Source of the DNA: Candidatus Zixiibacteriota bacterium | Lineage (GTDB): Bacteria; Zixibacteria; MSB-5A5; GN15; JAAZOE01 | Length of the DNA: 6,740 bases | Reading direction: 5' to 3' | Assembly: GCA_030588275.1 (NCBI GenBank) | Contig: JAUUYJ010000140.1 | Span: 1 to 6,740, forward strand | Shown: piece after piece, positions 1 through 6,194 of the stretch | How positions within the stretch are numbered: position 1 is the first letter of the stretch | Layout of the letters: each line of letters starts with the position of its first letter | The notes under the pieces: model-generated | Databases searched by the model: none | What the model was told of the DNA's origin: nothing | Seen by the model: only the letters and a program-made list of their open reading frames with translations | Made by a program: the position numbers and the translations under genes

Positions 1-1
1 C

Positions 2-85
2 AATGGTCAGGTATCAGAGAGGTCTGAATCTATCTTGATTGTCTCCGATAGCACTAAAAAGATATTTATTGATTTTGACAATTAG
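2..85 (+). CDS. Possible 3' end of an upstream gene (partial)
   Basis: One frame is open from the left edge for 27 codons and stops at TAG 83-85. The other two plus frames hit stops sooner. The peptide ends with alternating hydrophobic and polar residues (ILIVSD, then KKIFIDFDN), which would suit the last beta-strands of a protein. No family is recognisable from so little. An open run of this length in AT-rich DNA could also occur by chance, so this is a tentative call. If real, its stop lies 71 bases before the start of the first complete gene, on the same strand. Confidence 0.35.
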   Translation, partial: NGQVSERSESILIVSDSTKKIFIDFDN

Positions 86-104
86 CAGATAATTTACGTA
101 TTTG
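75..104 (+). promoter_or_regulatory. Candidate promoter for the five-gene block
   Basis: A perfect TTGACA lies at 75-80. The best -10-like hexamer at workable distance is TATTTG at 99-104 (18-base spacer), which matches the consensus only at its first three bases. GATAAT at 89-94 is a better -10 but is too close to TTGACA; it would need the poor TTTATT at 65-70 as its -35 (18-base spacer). The rest of the leader to 156 is AT-rich and includes an 8-base palindrome, TTCGCGAA, at 122-129. Placement before the first gene makes a promoter likely somewhere here, but the exact hexamers are uncertain. Confidence 0.3.
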
Positions 105-143
105 ATTTTAACTATCTCGCATTCGCGAAAATAATTTTTTTGT

Positions 144-148
144 GGAGG
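144..148 (+). promoter_or_regulatory. Ribosome binding site that fixes the first gene's start
   Basis: GGAGG at 144-148 is followed after 8 bases by ATG at 157-159. An in-frame GTG at 142 would extend the protein by five residues, but it overlaps this Shine-Dalgarno sequence. The GTG extension would also put two acidic residues (Glu, Asp) before the signal peptide, whereas starting at 157 gives the usual short basic N-terminus. The start at 157 is therefore preferred. Confidence 0.85.
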
Positions 149-156
149 ATAACCCT

Positions 157-1206
157 ATGTATCCACGTATCTTTAATTCTGTTCTATGCCTATCAGCGGC
201 GGCATTATTATTAGTCTGCACCATAATGATGCAACCGCTTCAAGCACAGGTGGCATCAGATGTTTCCGAAGAGCTTTCCAAGGCAATCAATTTTTATAGC
301 GAGCTGGAGTTTGACAAAGGATTGGAACTGACCCAATCGCTTCTGGCTGGTGGCCTGTTAGACGCCAAAGACAGCATCGCCGTTTATGCGGTGACCAGCA
401 TGCTTACTTTCGGCAAGGGTAAGGAATTTGAAAACAAATCGTACCGTCTTCTGGAAACGATGGCCGGAATCGGTCCCTGCAAAATCCCCCTTCCCTATGA
501 CTTCTGGCCTCAACAGCTTCGTGACCGCTGGTATTCTATTGCCAAGGAAAAAGGAGCGTTGGTCTGCGAGCAGGCATCAACGGAGATCACGACCATCGCT
601 ATCATGGAATTTGATAATTTTTCGGTTGGCAAATATCAGGAAGAGTTAGGATTTGTCACCAAAGGATTGGCCGACTTCTTTGAAGTCGATTTCTCCAAAA
701 TCAGTTCGTTGCGGGTCGTTGAGCGAGATAAAATCGAATTTATCTTAGACGAGTTGAAACTGAGCCAGGAAGGGATGGTCTCCTCCTCGACCGCCATCAA
801 GGTTGGCAAACTTTTGGGTGCCCAGATAATGGTGTTTGGATCGGTGACCCAACTTGACTCGCGCAATGCCAAGATGCTTATCAAAGCGGTCAAGGTAGAG
901 ACTTCTGAGATTATTGCGGCGGTGGACAAAGATGGCCGGCCCAATTTCTTCAAGATGCAGAAAGAGCTGGTAAAAGAGCTGGCCGGAAAATTGGATGTGG
1001 CTCTGGATAGTAAGACCGAAAAGCTTCTGGATGAGGGTGGCACCGAATCGTACGATGCGGCGACCTTGTATTCCAAGGGATTATACTTCATGGATCGTTA
1101 CGAATATAAGAAAGCGTACGAATTTTTCAAGTCGGCCTACGACCTGGATAACAGCTTTGTCGAAGCCAAACAGAAAATGGATATTTACCGACCCCTGGCA
1201 TCATAA
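157..1206 (+). CDS. Secreted CsgG/FlgO-family protein with C-terminal TPR
   Basis: This encodes 349 residues. Residues 1-30 form a signal peptide (basic YPR start, long hydrophobic core, LQA cleavage site before QV) with no lipobox cysteine at the end, so the protein is probably periplasmic or outer-membrane-associated rather than lipidated. Residues about 35-130 are helical and repeat-like. A CsgG-type domain follows at about 145-260. Its marks are a first strand TTIAIMEFDN, then GFVTKGLADFF, VVERDKIEFILDEL, and a GKLLGAQIMVFGSV core. Residues about 303-341 form one TPR-like hairpin (YSKGLYF, AYEFFKSAYDLD). The CsgG and TPR parts align clearly with those of the next gene, so the two are paralogs. 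Two cysteines (about 108 and 137) flank the FWPQQLRDRW stretch and could form a disulfide. In curli systems CsgG is the outer-membrane secretion pore. Many members of this superfamily (FlgO, LpoB-like) are not pores, and I see no clear transmembrane hairpins, so pore function is not claimed. Confidence 0.88.
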   Translation: MYPRIFNSVLCLSAAALLLVCTIMMQPLQAQVASDVSEELSKAINFYSELEFDKGLELTQSLLAGGLLDAKDSIAVYAVTSMLTFGKGKEFENKSYRLLETMAGIGPCKIPLPYDFWPQQLRDRWYSIAKEKGALVCEQASTEITTIAIMEFDNFSVGKYQEELGFVTKGLADFFEVDFSKISSLRVVERDKIEFILDELKLSQEGMVSSSTAIKVGKLLGAQIMVFGSVTQLDSRNAKMLIKAVKVETSEIIAAVDKDGRPNFFKMQKELVKELAGKLDVALDSKTEKLLDEGGTESYDAATLYSKGLYFMDRYEYKKAYEFFKSAYDLDNSFVEAKQKMDIYRPLAS

Positions 1207-1242
1207 TCGGGGTCTTCGATTAGAAACTTTGCGAGGCATTAT

Positions 1243-2553
1243 ATGCGCATAACAATTGTGTTAGTTCTGCTTATGGCCATCATCGGCTGTTCGCATACAT
1301 CATACATGGAGGGTCGTCGTCTGGCCGATCAGGGAGATTTTGATCTGGCCATCACGACTTTGTATGAGGATATCAAGCAAAACCCCAATAGTGCTGATGC
1401 CTGGCGCGAGTTGGGAGTTGCCTTTTATAAAAAGAACGATCCGATCAAAGCGAGCGAGGCACTCCTTCAGGCCAACCATATCCGGCCGGATGCTCGGACC
1501 AATCTGTATCTCGGATTGATTAATGAAAAGGAAAATAATATCAACGGAGCGATCGAATCATATCGGATCGCCCTGTCGCTTCGACCGAGGTCAAAAACGG
1601 CCGAGCAGATTCAGGTTCGGATGGATCATTTGATCTCCCAAAAAATGGCCGCCGATGCCCTGAACGCGGTCCAAAATGAGGCGGCTATAAAATCGTCTGA
1701 CATTCCATCGAATAGTGTCGCCGTCGTCGATTTTGACCCAACCCACCTGCCGCCGGAACTGGCCCCAATCAGCAAAGGGTTGGCCGAGATGACCTCGATT
1801 GATCTGGCCAAGGTCGCATCGTTGAATGTTGTTGACCGACTGAAGATTGACATGATTCTCAAGGAACTCAATCTGGGTAACAGCGAATATGCCGATCCGA
1901 AATTTTCCCCTCGGATGGGTCGCCTCGTCGGTAGTCGCAATATTGTTACCGGCGCACTCTATGGTTTAGGGGAAGAAACGATTCGCCTTGATGGTGCGGT
2001 GGTTGATACCAAAGACAGCAGTACGGTGGCGACAACCCCAACCGAAGGGGAAATGGCCAAGTTTTTCAAACTTCAGAAAGATTTTGTCTTTCGGGTGATT
2101 GACAAAATGGGGATCGAACTGACCGCCGAAGAGAGGGATGCAATCGAAGAGGTTCCAACCGAATCGTACCTCGCCTTTATGGCTTACAGTCGTGGCCTCG
2201 ATTATAAAAGCAAAGGGATGTACCAGGAAGCGGCCGGGCAGTTCAACGATGCCGCCCAAATGGACAACAGCTTTGTGGCGGCCAAACAACAGGTTGTCGT
2301 AGCGAACCGGCAAGCGGCGGCCAAGATGCAGGGTTCTCAATCGGCCAGCCAGGTTGAAAAGGTTATGATCAAGGCGGCTGACATGGAGAGCGTTATGGAA
2401 GGGCTTGACCAGATGCAAGCGGCGATTCTTAATCAAGCCGGATTTATCCGGATCAATCAGGTTCTTGATAATTTTGGCAACCCAACCTTTAATCCCCCAC
2501 GGATCGGCGAGGGAATGGGTATTATTATCATAAAGGGGACCCACAATGACTAA
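1243..2553 (+). CDS. TPR-CsgG-TPR lipoprotein
   Basis: This encodes 436 residues from ATG 1243, with GAGG at 1233-1236 six bases upstream. The N-terminus is a lipoprotein signal with lipobox IIGC, giving lipidated Cys16 followed by Ser, which by the E. coli sorting rule suggests the outer membrane. Residues 18-118 make about three TPR units (AWRELGVAFYKKND and LYLGLINEKENNINGAIESYRIAL are typical). A CsgG-type domain follows at about 157-290, with NSVAVVDFD as first strand, SKGLAEM, NVVDRLKIDMILKEL and MGRLVGSRNIVTGAL. Another TPR hairpin lies at 307-345, matching the previous protein's C-terminus (TESY, YS-GL, DNSFV-AKQ). An Ala/Gln-rich helical tail (350-400) ends in a short strand-like segment, RIGEGMGIIII (420-430). 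It lies 36 bases after the previous gene and overlaps the next by 8 bases, so translation is probably coupled. TPRs normally bind partner proteins, so a scaffold role beside the barrel protein is likely. The partner is not identifiable here. Confidence 0.9.
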   Translation: MRITIVLVLLMAIIGCSHTSYMEGRRLADQGDFDLAITTLYEDIKQNPNSADAWRELGVAFYKKNDPIKASEALLQANHIRPDARTNLYLGLINEKENNINGAIESYRIALSLRPRSKTAEQIQVRMDHLISQKMAADALNAVQNEAAIKSSDIPSNSVAVVDFDPTHLPPELAPISKGLAEMTSIDLAKVASLNVVDRLKIDMILKELNLGNSEYADPKFSPRMGRLVGSRNIVTGALYGLGEETIRLDGAVVDTKDSSTVATTPTEGEMAKFFKLQKDFVFRVIDKMGIELTAEERDAIEEVPTESYLAFMAYSRGLDYKSKGMYQEAAGQFNDAAQMDNSFVAAKQQVVVANRQAAAKMQGSQSASQVEKVMIKAADMESVMEGLDQMQAAILNQAGFIRINQVLDNFGNPTFNPPRIGEGMGIIIIKGTHND

Positions 2554-3715
2554 TAAAACGGTTTTTATATTATGCGCCGTTGCTCTAATTTTATTGACGG
2601 CACCGGCTGTGGGACAAATTATCTACGGCCAACCTACGACGGGCGACCTGCGGGTTATATACAGTAGTTGGACGGCTGATTATGGAGATTACGAGACATC
2701 TGTCAGCCAGTTTTTCACCCCGGTTTCCGGAATGATTCCGCTGAAAGATAATCTGGAGATGCGTTTCTATTCCGCCATGACATCGAACAACGTTGATGTC
2801 ACACTTGCCAGCGATGGCTCTACCGAAGAGTTCAGCCTGTCCGGAATTAGCGATCTACGGTTTCAGTTTAACCGTTCTCTTTCAGAAGATAGAATGCTTG
2901 TCGGTCTCGGACTCAATCTGCCCACCGGTAAAAAGGAGCTCAATGCTCCGGATGAATGGCCGGTAATGCAGGCACTCTCATCCAATTATCTCGACTTCCC
3001 GATTCGCCGTTTGGGTGAAGGGATGGGTATCAATCTGCTCTTTGGCGGCGCGACCTATTCCGGATCAGCACGCTTGGGTGGGACCATCATGTACCAGATC
3101 AATGGCAAGTACAAGCCGTACGAAGGGGACGAAGATTATGACCCAGGCGACTTTTTGACCGTCAACGGTGGTTGGGAGAAAAGTGGCGAGAAAACTTCGG
3201 TCTCGGTTAACGCCTCCTACAGCATATATGGAACAGACAAATCAGACGGACAGGAGACGTTTAAATCCGGTAACAGCTTAAGCCTCTCAGCCGCGATATC
3301 CTCCGGGTCGGAGAATATGAAATTCACCGGTGCTATCGGTTTTTTACTGCGGGATCGCAACACCCGCTACACTCTTGATACTACTTCGACGGCGTACAAG
3401 GAAGATCAACTCAAGCTGTATGGGAACGAATTCAATATCGCCGGGGGAGCAACCATTCGGATGAAAAACGAAATCGTTTTGACTCCCCATATCACATTCC
3501 ATTCCATTGGCGACGATGAATCAATCGACTATACCGATGGTAGCGATACCGATGGGAGTGGTTCGATTATTGGGATCGGATCGGGAGCGTCCCGAAGCAT
3601 CGGCGAAGGGATTAATATGGATATCAGTATGACCTTCTTCACCGGTTCGGCTCTTGGTGGAGATGTTGATCTGTCCGGTTTTCAATTCGGTATCGGGATA
3701 ACGGCGACTTTTTAA
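2546..3715 (+). CDS. Predicted beta-barrel outer-membrane protein
   Basis: This encodes 389 residues from ATG 2546, which lies inside the end of the preceding gene. AGGGG at 2534-2538 is the ribosome binding site. Residues 1-23 form a signal peptide (LILLTAPAVG, cleavage before QII). The mature part is rich in alternating strands with aromatic ends, Gly and Ser turns and acidic loops, and it ends in Phe (GIGITATF), the classic C-terminal signature recognised by the BAM complex. The segment GLGLNLPTGK (120-129) resembles the recurring strand-turn motif of the MetA-pathway/transporter-like barrel group (Pfam Phenol_MetA_deg). This is a fold-level likeness and implies no phenol-degrading role. 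Two internal segments, RRLGEGMGI (154-162) and RSIGEGINM (350-358), echo each other and the C-terminus of the upstream lipoprotein. The gene is followed after 18 bases by the first of two duplicated lipoproteins. Its function may be a channel or an anchor for the neighbouring proteins; substrate unknown. Confidence 0.82.
   Translation: MTNKTVFILCAVALILLTAPAVGQIIYGQPTTGDLRVIYSSWTADYGDYETSVSQFFTPVSGMIPLKDNLEMRFYSAMTSNNVDVTLASDGSTEEFSLSGISDLRFQFNRSLSEDRMLVGLGLNLPTGKKELNAPDEWPVMQALSSNYLDFPIRRLGEGMGINLLFGGATYSGSARLGGTIMYQINGKYKPYEGDEDYDPGDFLTVNGGWEKSGEKTSVSVNASYSIYGTDKSDGQETFKSGNSLSLSAAISSGSENMKFTGAIGFLLRDRNTRYTLDTTSTAYKEDQLKLYGNEFNIAGGATIRMKNEIVLTPHITFHSIGDDESIDYTDGSDTDGSGSIIGIGSGASRSIGEGINMDISMTFFTGSALGGDVDLSGFQFGIGITATF
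3531..3560 (+). repeat. Two-copy 15-base tandem repeat inside the barrel gene
   Basis: Bases 3531-3545 and 3546-3560 match at 13 of 15 positions; both begin ATACCGATGG. In frame they encode the paired pentads YTDGS and DTDGS in an acidic, presumably surface-exposed loop (residues 323-340) of the barrel protein. The unit is a multiple of three, so a gain or loss of one copy would keep the frame. Confidence 0.75.
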
Positions 3716-3733
3716 TATAGTGAAAGATAAATT

Positions 3734-4594
3734 ATGAGACAAAAAACTGAAATAAAGATTTTGGCCGTTCTGGTGGTACTGTTGATCGGTTTGGCTTTGT
3801 TGGCCGGATGCGCCAAGAAAATCGTTGGTAATCAGGAGGTCGGGGTTCGATTTGAGATCCCGACTGAAGGGGTCATCTCTGCAAAACTGCTCACCTCAAT
3901 AGACCGCTTTGAGATAACCGTTGAGGGTGAAGGTATTGAAGAGCGCTTGATCTTCCCTTTGGTTCTTGAAAATGGCTTTGTCACCGGTGAAATTGAGGTC
4001 CCTTCAGGACCACGCCGGCTGTTTACCCTCAAAGCTATCGGCTTTAAAGGGGAAACCATTTATCTCGGCATCAGTATTGTCGACGTTTTTGCCGGTCGTA
4101 CAGTTGTCGTTGACATTCCGTTGGTTCCATTGGTTCCGATTTTGACCATGACACCTCGGTATCAACGGGTTGAGATGAATAACAATTTCGTCGTTGATTT
4201 CGTACTCCATAATGTACAGGACGTCTCCTATATTAGCTTTGAGTTTGAAAGTACTAATGGACCGTTTAATTCATTCCCCCTCTCCGGTACCGCAGGGCGT
4301 GACATCGACACTACCATTGCCACGTTTGGGTACGGTAATGGTGAAATCGGGCCACACGTCTGGATTTCATCTCGAAACCAGTTCGGTGATATTACCAGCC
4401 CAACCGGTACAACCCACCTGGCAACTATGGAATTTAATTCATATAGAGATTGGTTTGACACGATTGCTCCGGTGACTTTTAGCATAGGTTTCATGACCGT
4501 TGACCACTTTGTTGACACTATTTTTACGCCTCTCAATATCTTTGATGATGAGGCGGAAGTCTTTCTTTGGACGCGCCCTTTTCAAGGTGAATAA
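3734..4594 (+). CDS. Lipoprotein with cohesin-like C-terminal domain, copy 1
   Basis: This encodes 286 residues. The N-terminus is a lipoprotein signal with lipobox LAGC and lipidated Cys26, followed by Ala, consistent with outer-membrane sorting by the E. coli rule. Residues about 36-132 form an all-beta domain: RFEITVEGEG, a GFVTGEIEVPSGPRRLFTL strand-turn pair, GETIYLGISIVDVFAGRTV, then IPLVP. This pattern is seen in many bacterial lipoproteins of the carboxypeptidase-regulatory-like or Ig-like kind. Residues about 137-278 look like a cohesin-type beta-sandwich: ILTMTP, the run NNFVVDFVLHNVQDVSYISFEF, and later PTGTTHLATMEF, which mirrors the GxGxLaxlxF strand of cohesins. That likeness is by eye and moderate. 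Cohesins bind dockerins or act as surface adhesion modules; no dockerin partner is seen here. The gene lies 18 bases after the barrel gene and has only a weak, A-rich ribosome binding site. It is a paralog of the next gene. Confidence 0.85.
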   Translation: MRQKTEIKILAVLVVLLIGLALLAGCAKKIVGNQEVGVRFEIPTEGVISAKLLTSIDRFEITVEGEGIEERLIFPLVLENGFVTGEIEVPSGPRRLFTLKAIGFKGETIYLGISIVDVFAGRTVVVDIPLVPLVPILTMTPRYQRVEMNNNFVVDFVLHNVQDVSYISFEFESTNGPFNSFPLSGTAGRDIDTTIATFGYGNGEIGPHVWISSRNQFGDITSPTGTTHLATMEFNSYRDWFDTIAPVTFSIGFMTVDHFVDTIFTPLNIFDDEAEVFLWTRPFQGE

Positions 4595-4686
4595 TTTAGA
4601 TAGACTCATGAAATAAGAAAAAGGGATTACCAATTTTGGAAATTTGGCGATTAAGAATGAATAGTCTGTTTTTAAAGAGATAAATT
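4595..4686 (+). other. 92-base gap between the duplicated lipoprotein genes
   Basis: This AT-rich spacer has no ORF with coding character and no terminator. TTGGAA at 4636-4641 could be a weak -35, but no convincing -10 follows. The last nine bases (4678-4686) are shared with the leader of copy one; the rest is not. The second lipoprotein may be transcribed by read-through from the upstream block. Confidence 0.5.
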
Positions 4687-5568
4687 ATGAGACAAAAAAC
4701 TGAAATAAAGATATTGGCCGTTCTGGTTGTCTTGATGATCGGGTTGGCTTTGTTGGCCGGATGCGCCAAAAAAATCGTTGGCAATCAGGAGATCGGGGTT
4801 CGATTTGAGGTCCCGACCGATGGGATCATCTCTGCAAAGTTACTCGCTACTATAGATCGTTTTGAGGTCACCGTAGAGGGTGAAGGCATCCCAGAGCGGA
4901 TAATCGAGCCGTTGGCTCTTGAAAATGGCTTTGTCACCGGTGAAATCGAAGTCCCTTCAGGGCCACGTCGGCTTTTTACTCTCAAAGCTATCGGTCTTAG
5001 AGGAGAAACCATTTATCTCGGCATCAGTATTGTTGATGTTTTTGCCGGTCGTACAATTGTCGTTGACATTCCGCTGGTTCCAATGCTTCCGATATTATCT
5101 ATTACGCCTCATTATCAGGAGGCTGAAATGGGTAACTTATTCACTCTCGATTTTGTACTTCACAACGTTAAAAATATCGCCTATATCAGTTTTGACATAG
5201 ACGTCCTCACTGATGGAATATACACCAATGGCCCATTTGGATCTTTACCCATTTCAAGTACTCCGGGACGCGATATTGACACTAATCTCACCACTTTCGG
5301 GTACGCTTGGGGAGATTTCGGACTTTACGCCTGGGTAAATTCTCGAAATGAAGTGGATGACTTCACCAACCCAACCGGTACAACTCATCTTGGTTCTTTG
5401 ACATTTAGTTCATATGCTGATTGGCATGATACAATTGCCAGTTCAGTTTTTAATACAAATGTCACTTGGGTCAATTCGTCAATTCAGGATACGACCATGA
5501 CAGCGGATAAGGTTTTTTCCGATCAAGCTGAAGTGTTCTTGTGGTATTCACCCGGTGGGGGTCTTTAA
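4687..5568 (+). CDS. Lipoprotein with cohesin-like C-terminal domain, copy 2
   Basis: This encodes 293 residues and has the same plan as the preceding gene: lipobox LAGC with Cys26, a beta domain at about 36-132, and a cohesin-like domain at about 137-285. By hand count, 119 of the first 136 residues are identical to copy one. After that, identity falls to roughly half, with a 7-residue insertion (VLTDGIY region, about 173-179). The kept positions in the C-terminal domain include LDFVLHNV, YISF, GRDIDT, NPTGTTHL and AEVFLW, which likely form the fold's core. The Shine-Dalgarno sequence is weak (AAAGAG at 4674-4679). A strong terminator begins 18 bases after the stop codon, so this is the last gene of the block. 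It is probably an outer-membrane lipoprotein with a binding module different in specificity from copy one; that last point is inference. Confidence 0.85.
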   Translation: MRQKTEIKILAVLVVLMIGLALLAGCAKKIVGNQEIGVRFEVPTDGIISAKLLATIDRFEVTVEGEGIPERIIEPLALENGFVTGEIEVPSGPRRLFTLKAIGLRGETIYLGISIVDVFAGRTIVVDIPLVPMLPILSITPHYQEAEMGNLFTLDFVLHNVKNIAYISFDIDVLTDGIYTNGPFGSLPISSTPGRDIDTNLTTFGYAWGDFGLYAWVNSRNEVDDFTNPTGTTHLGSLTFSSYADWHDTIASSVFNTNVTWVNSSIQDTTMTADKVFSDQAEVFLWYSPGGGL

Positions 5569-5585
5569 TTCAAACTACATCACAC

Positions 5586-5615
5586 AAAAAAGCCCCGCTT
5601 AGCGGGGCTTTTTTT
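5586..5615. terminator. Bidirectional intrinsic terminator
   Basis: A perfect 7-base GC-rich stem (GCCCCGC at 5592-5598, GCGGGGC at 5602-5608) with a TTA loop is preceded by six A and followed by seven T. Read on the plus strand it ends the five-gene block. Read on the minus strand the A-run becomes a U-tract, so it also ends the converging minus-strand genes, whose last stop codon lies 24 bases away. Confidence 0.95.
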
Positions 5616-5639
5616 ATACCTGAAATTTATGCAATTAAT

Positions 5640-6164
5640 CTATTTGCTTTGCAGAATAATCGGCTCCGCCACCTGCGCTGGGTAAACATCACCTGAAGGT
5701 ATCTCGCCGTTGGTTCCGCTGATAAACATGCCAAGGATAAATAGAAGGGACATCGTCTTTTTCCCCTTCCCCTTGTTTTCTACTTCTCCGGCCAGCTTGA
5801 TTTTGGAACCATCCATCGGCTGATAATCGCCATTGGTTTCCAGCTCAACAAAGCCAATTTTTATATAACCCGGTTTACCCGGTTTTCCAGCCGGTTCCGC
5901 TTCGATCACTTTGGCGATCCCTTGCGCACCCTTTTCGACAATGACCTTGCCACCAACCACAATCGATTCGGCGAGGTAGATGACCAACGGATTATCCTTG
6001 GTCAGGTAGGCCGAACTAATTGTCATCCCGGGAGCAAACTGGACCTTGATCTCCTGTCCCTGAGGTATCTGGATTGTCGCCGAAAAAACGGATGATGATA
6101 TGAGACTCAAGGTCAAAAGCATCATCAACCCGGCCAAAACAAACTTTCTATTCCATCTCTGCAT
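5640..6164 (-). CDS. Small exported protein of unknown function
   Basis: This encodes 174 residues from the ATG at 6164-6162, with a strong AAAGGGAG Shine-Dalgarno (6178-6171) six bases upstream. Residues 1-29 are a signal peptide (basic MQRWNRK, hydrophobic core, cleavage likely at FSA before TIQ). The mature protein is beta-rich: IQIPQGQEIKVQFAPGMTISS, GGKVIVEKGAQGIAKVIEAEPAG, GYIKIGFVEL, and a final IPSGDVYPAQVAEPI. The layout of a 'protective' start, a 'dense IP-x-G' middle and an 'a-x-ipaGt' end is familiar from small envelope proteins with repeated beta-hairpins, but I cannot name a family. A basic KGKGKK stretch (131-136) precedes a hydrophobic segment at about 138-150 (SLLFILGMFISG), which could touch or cross a membrane. 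It lies 30 bases downstream of the partial gene at the right edge, probably in one operon. Confidence 0.8.
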   Translation of the reverse strand: MQRWNRKFVLAGLMMLLTLSLISSSVFSATIQIPQGQEIKVQFAPGMTISSAYLTKDNPLVIYLAESIVVGGKVIVEKGAQGIAKVIEAEPAGKPGKPGYIKIGFVELETNGDYQPMDGSKIKLAGEVENKGKGKKTMSLLFILGMFISGTNGEIPSGDVYPAQVAEPIILQSK

Positions 6165-6194
6165 AATAAACTCCCTTTATTTTTTGACCCGACA

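Larger units (their letters stand above)
3725..5568 (+). repeat. Tandem gene duplication with a conserved 5' half
   Basis: Copy one starts at 3725 and copy two at 4678 (offset 953). The first 35 bases are identical (3725-3759 and 4678-4712) and include nine bases before each ATG. Further long exact matches include 3964-3993 and 4052-4080 with their counterparts. Identity upstream of 3725/4678 stops abruptly, marking one likely breakpoint. The 3' halves still align as proteins but are much more diverged, and copy two carries a 7-residue insertion. Confidence 0.9.

Noticed and set aside
142..156. GTG start at 142 for the first gene
   Set aside because: It overlaps the GGAGG site and adds acidic residues before the signal peptide; ATG 157 is well spaced from that site.
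636..1091. 151-codon minus-strand ORF opposite the first CsgG-type gene
   Set aside because: It is rich in Ser and low-complexity, as expected for an antisense shadow, and lies entirely over a well-supported gene.
1204..1222. Hairpin TAATCG/CGATTA between the first two complete genes as a terminator
   Set aside because: The stem is only 6 bases, AT-rich, and no T-run follows; the next gene starts 21 bases later.
1966..2544. 192-codon minus-strand ORF opposite the TPR-CsgG lipoprotein gene
   Set aside because: It is antisense to a gene with clear domains, has no signal of its own and its protein has no recognisable pattern.
157..2553. Curli operon (csg) assignment
   Set aside because: Only the CsgG-type fold is shared. 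No curli subunits or CsgE/CsgF partners are present, and the TPR fusions are not part of CsgG.
3515..3572. Dockerin domain in the barrel protein, paired with the cohesin-like lipoproteins
   Set aside because: Only part of one calcium-loop-like motif is present; the position-12 acidic residue, the helix and the second loop of a dockerin are missing.
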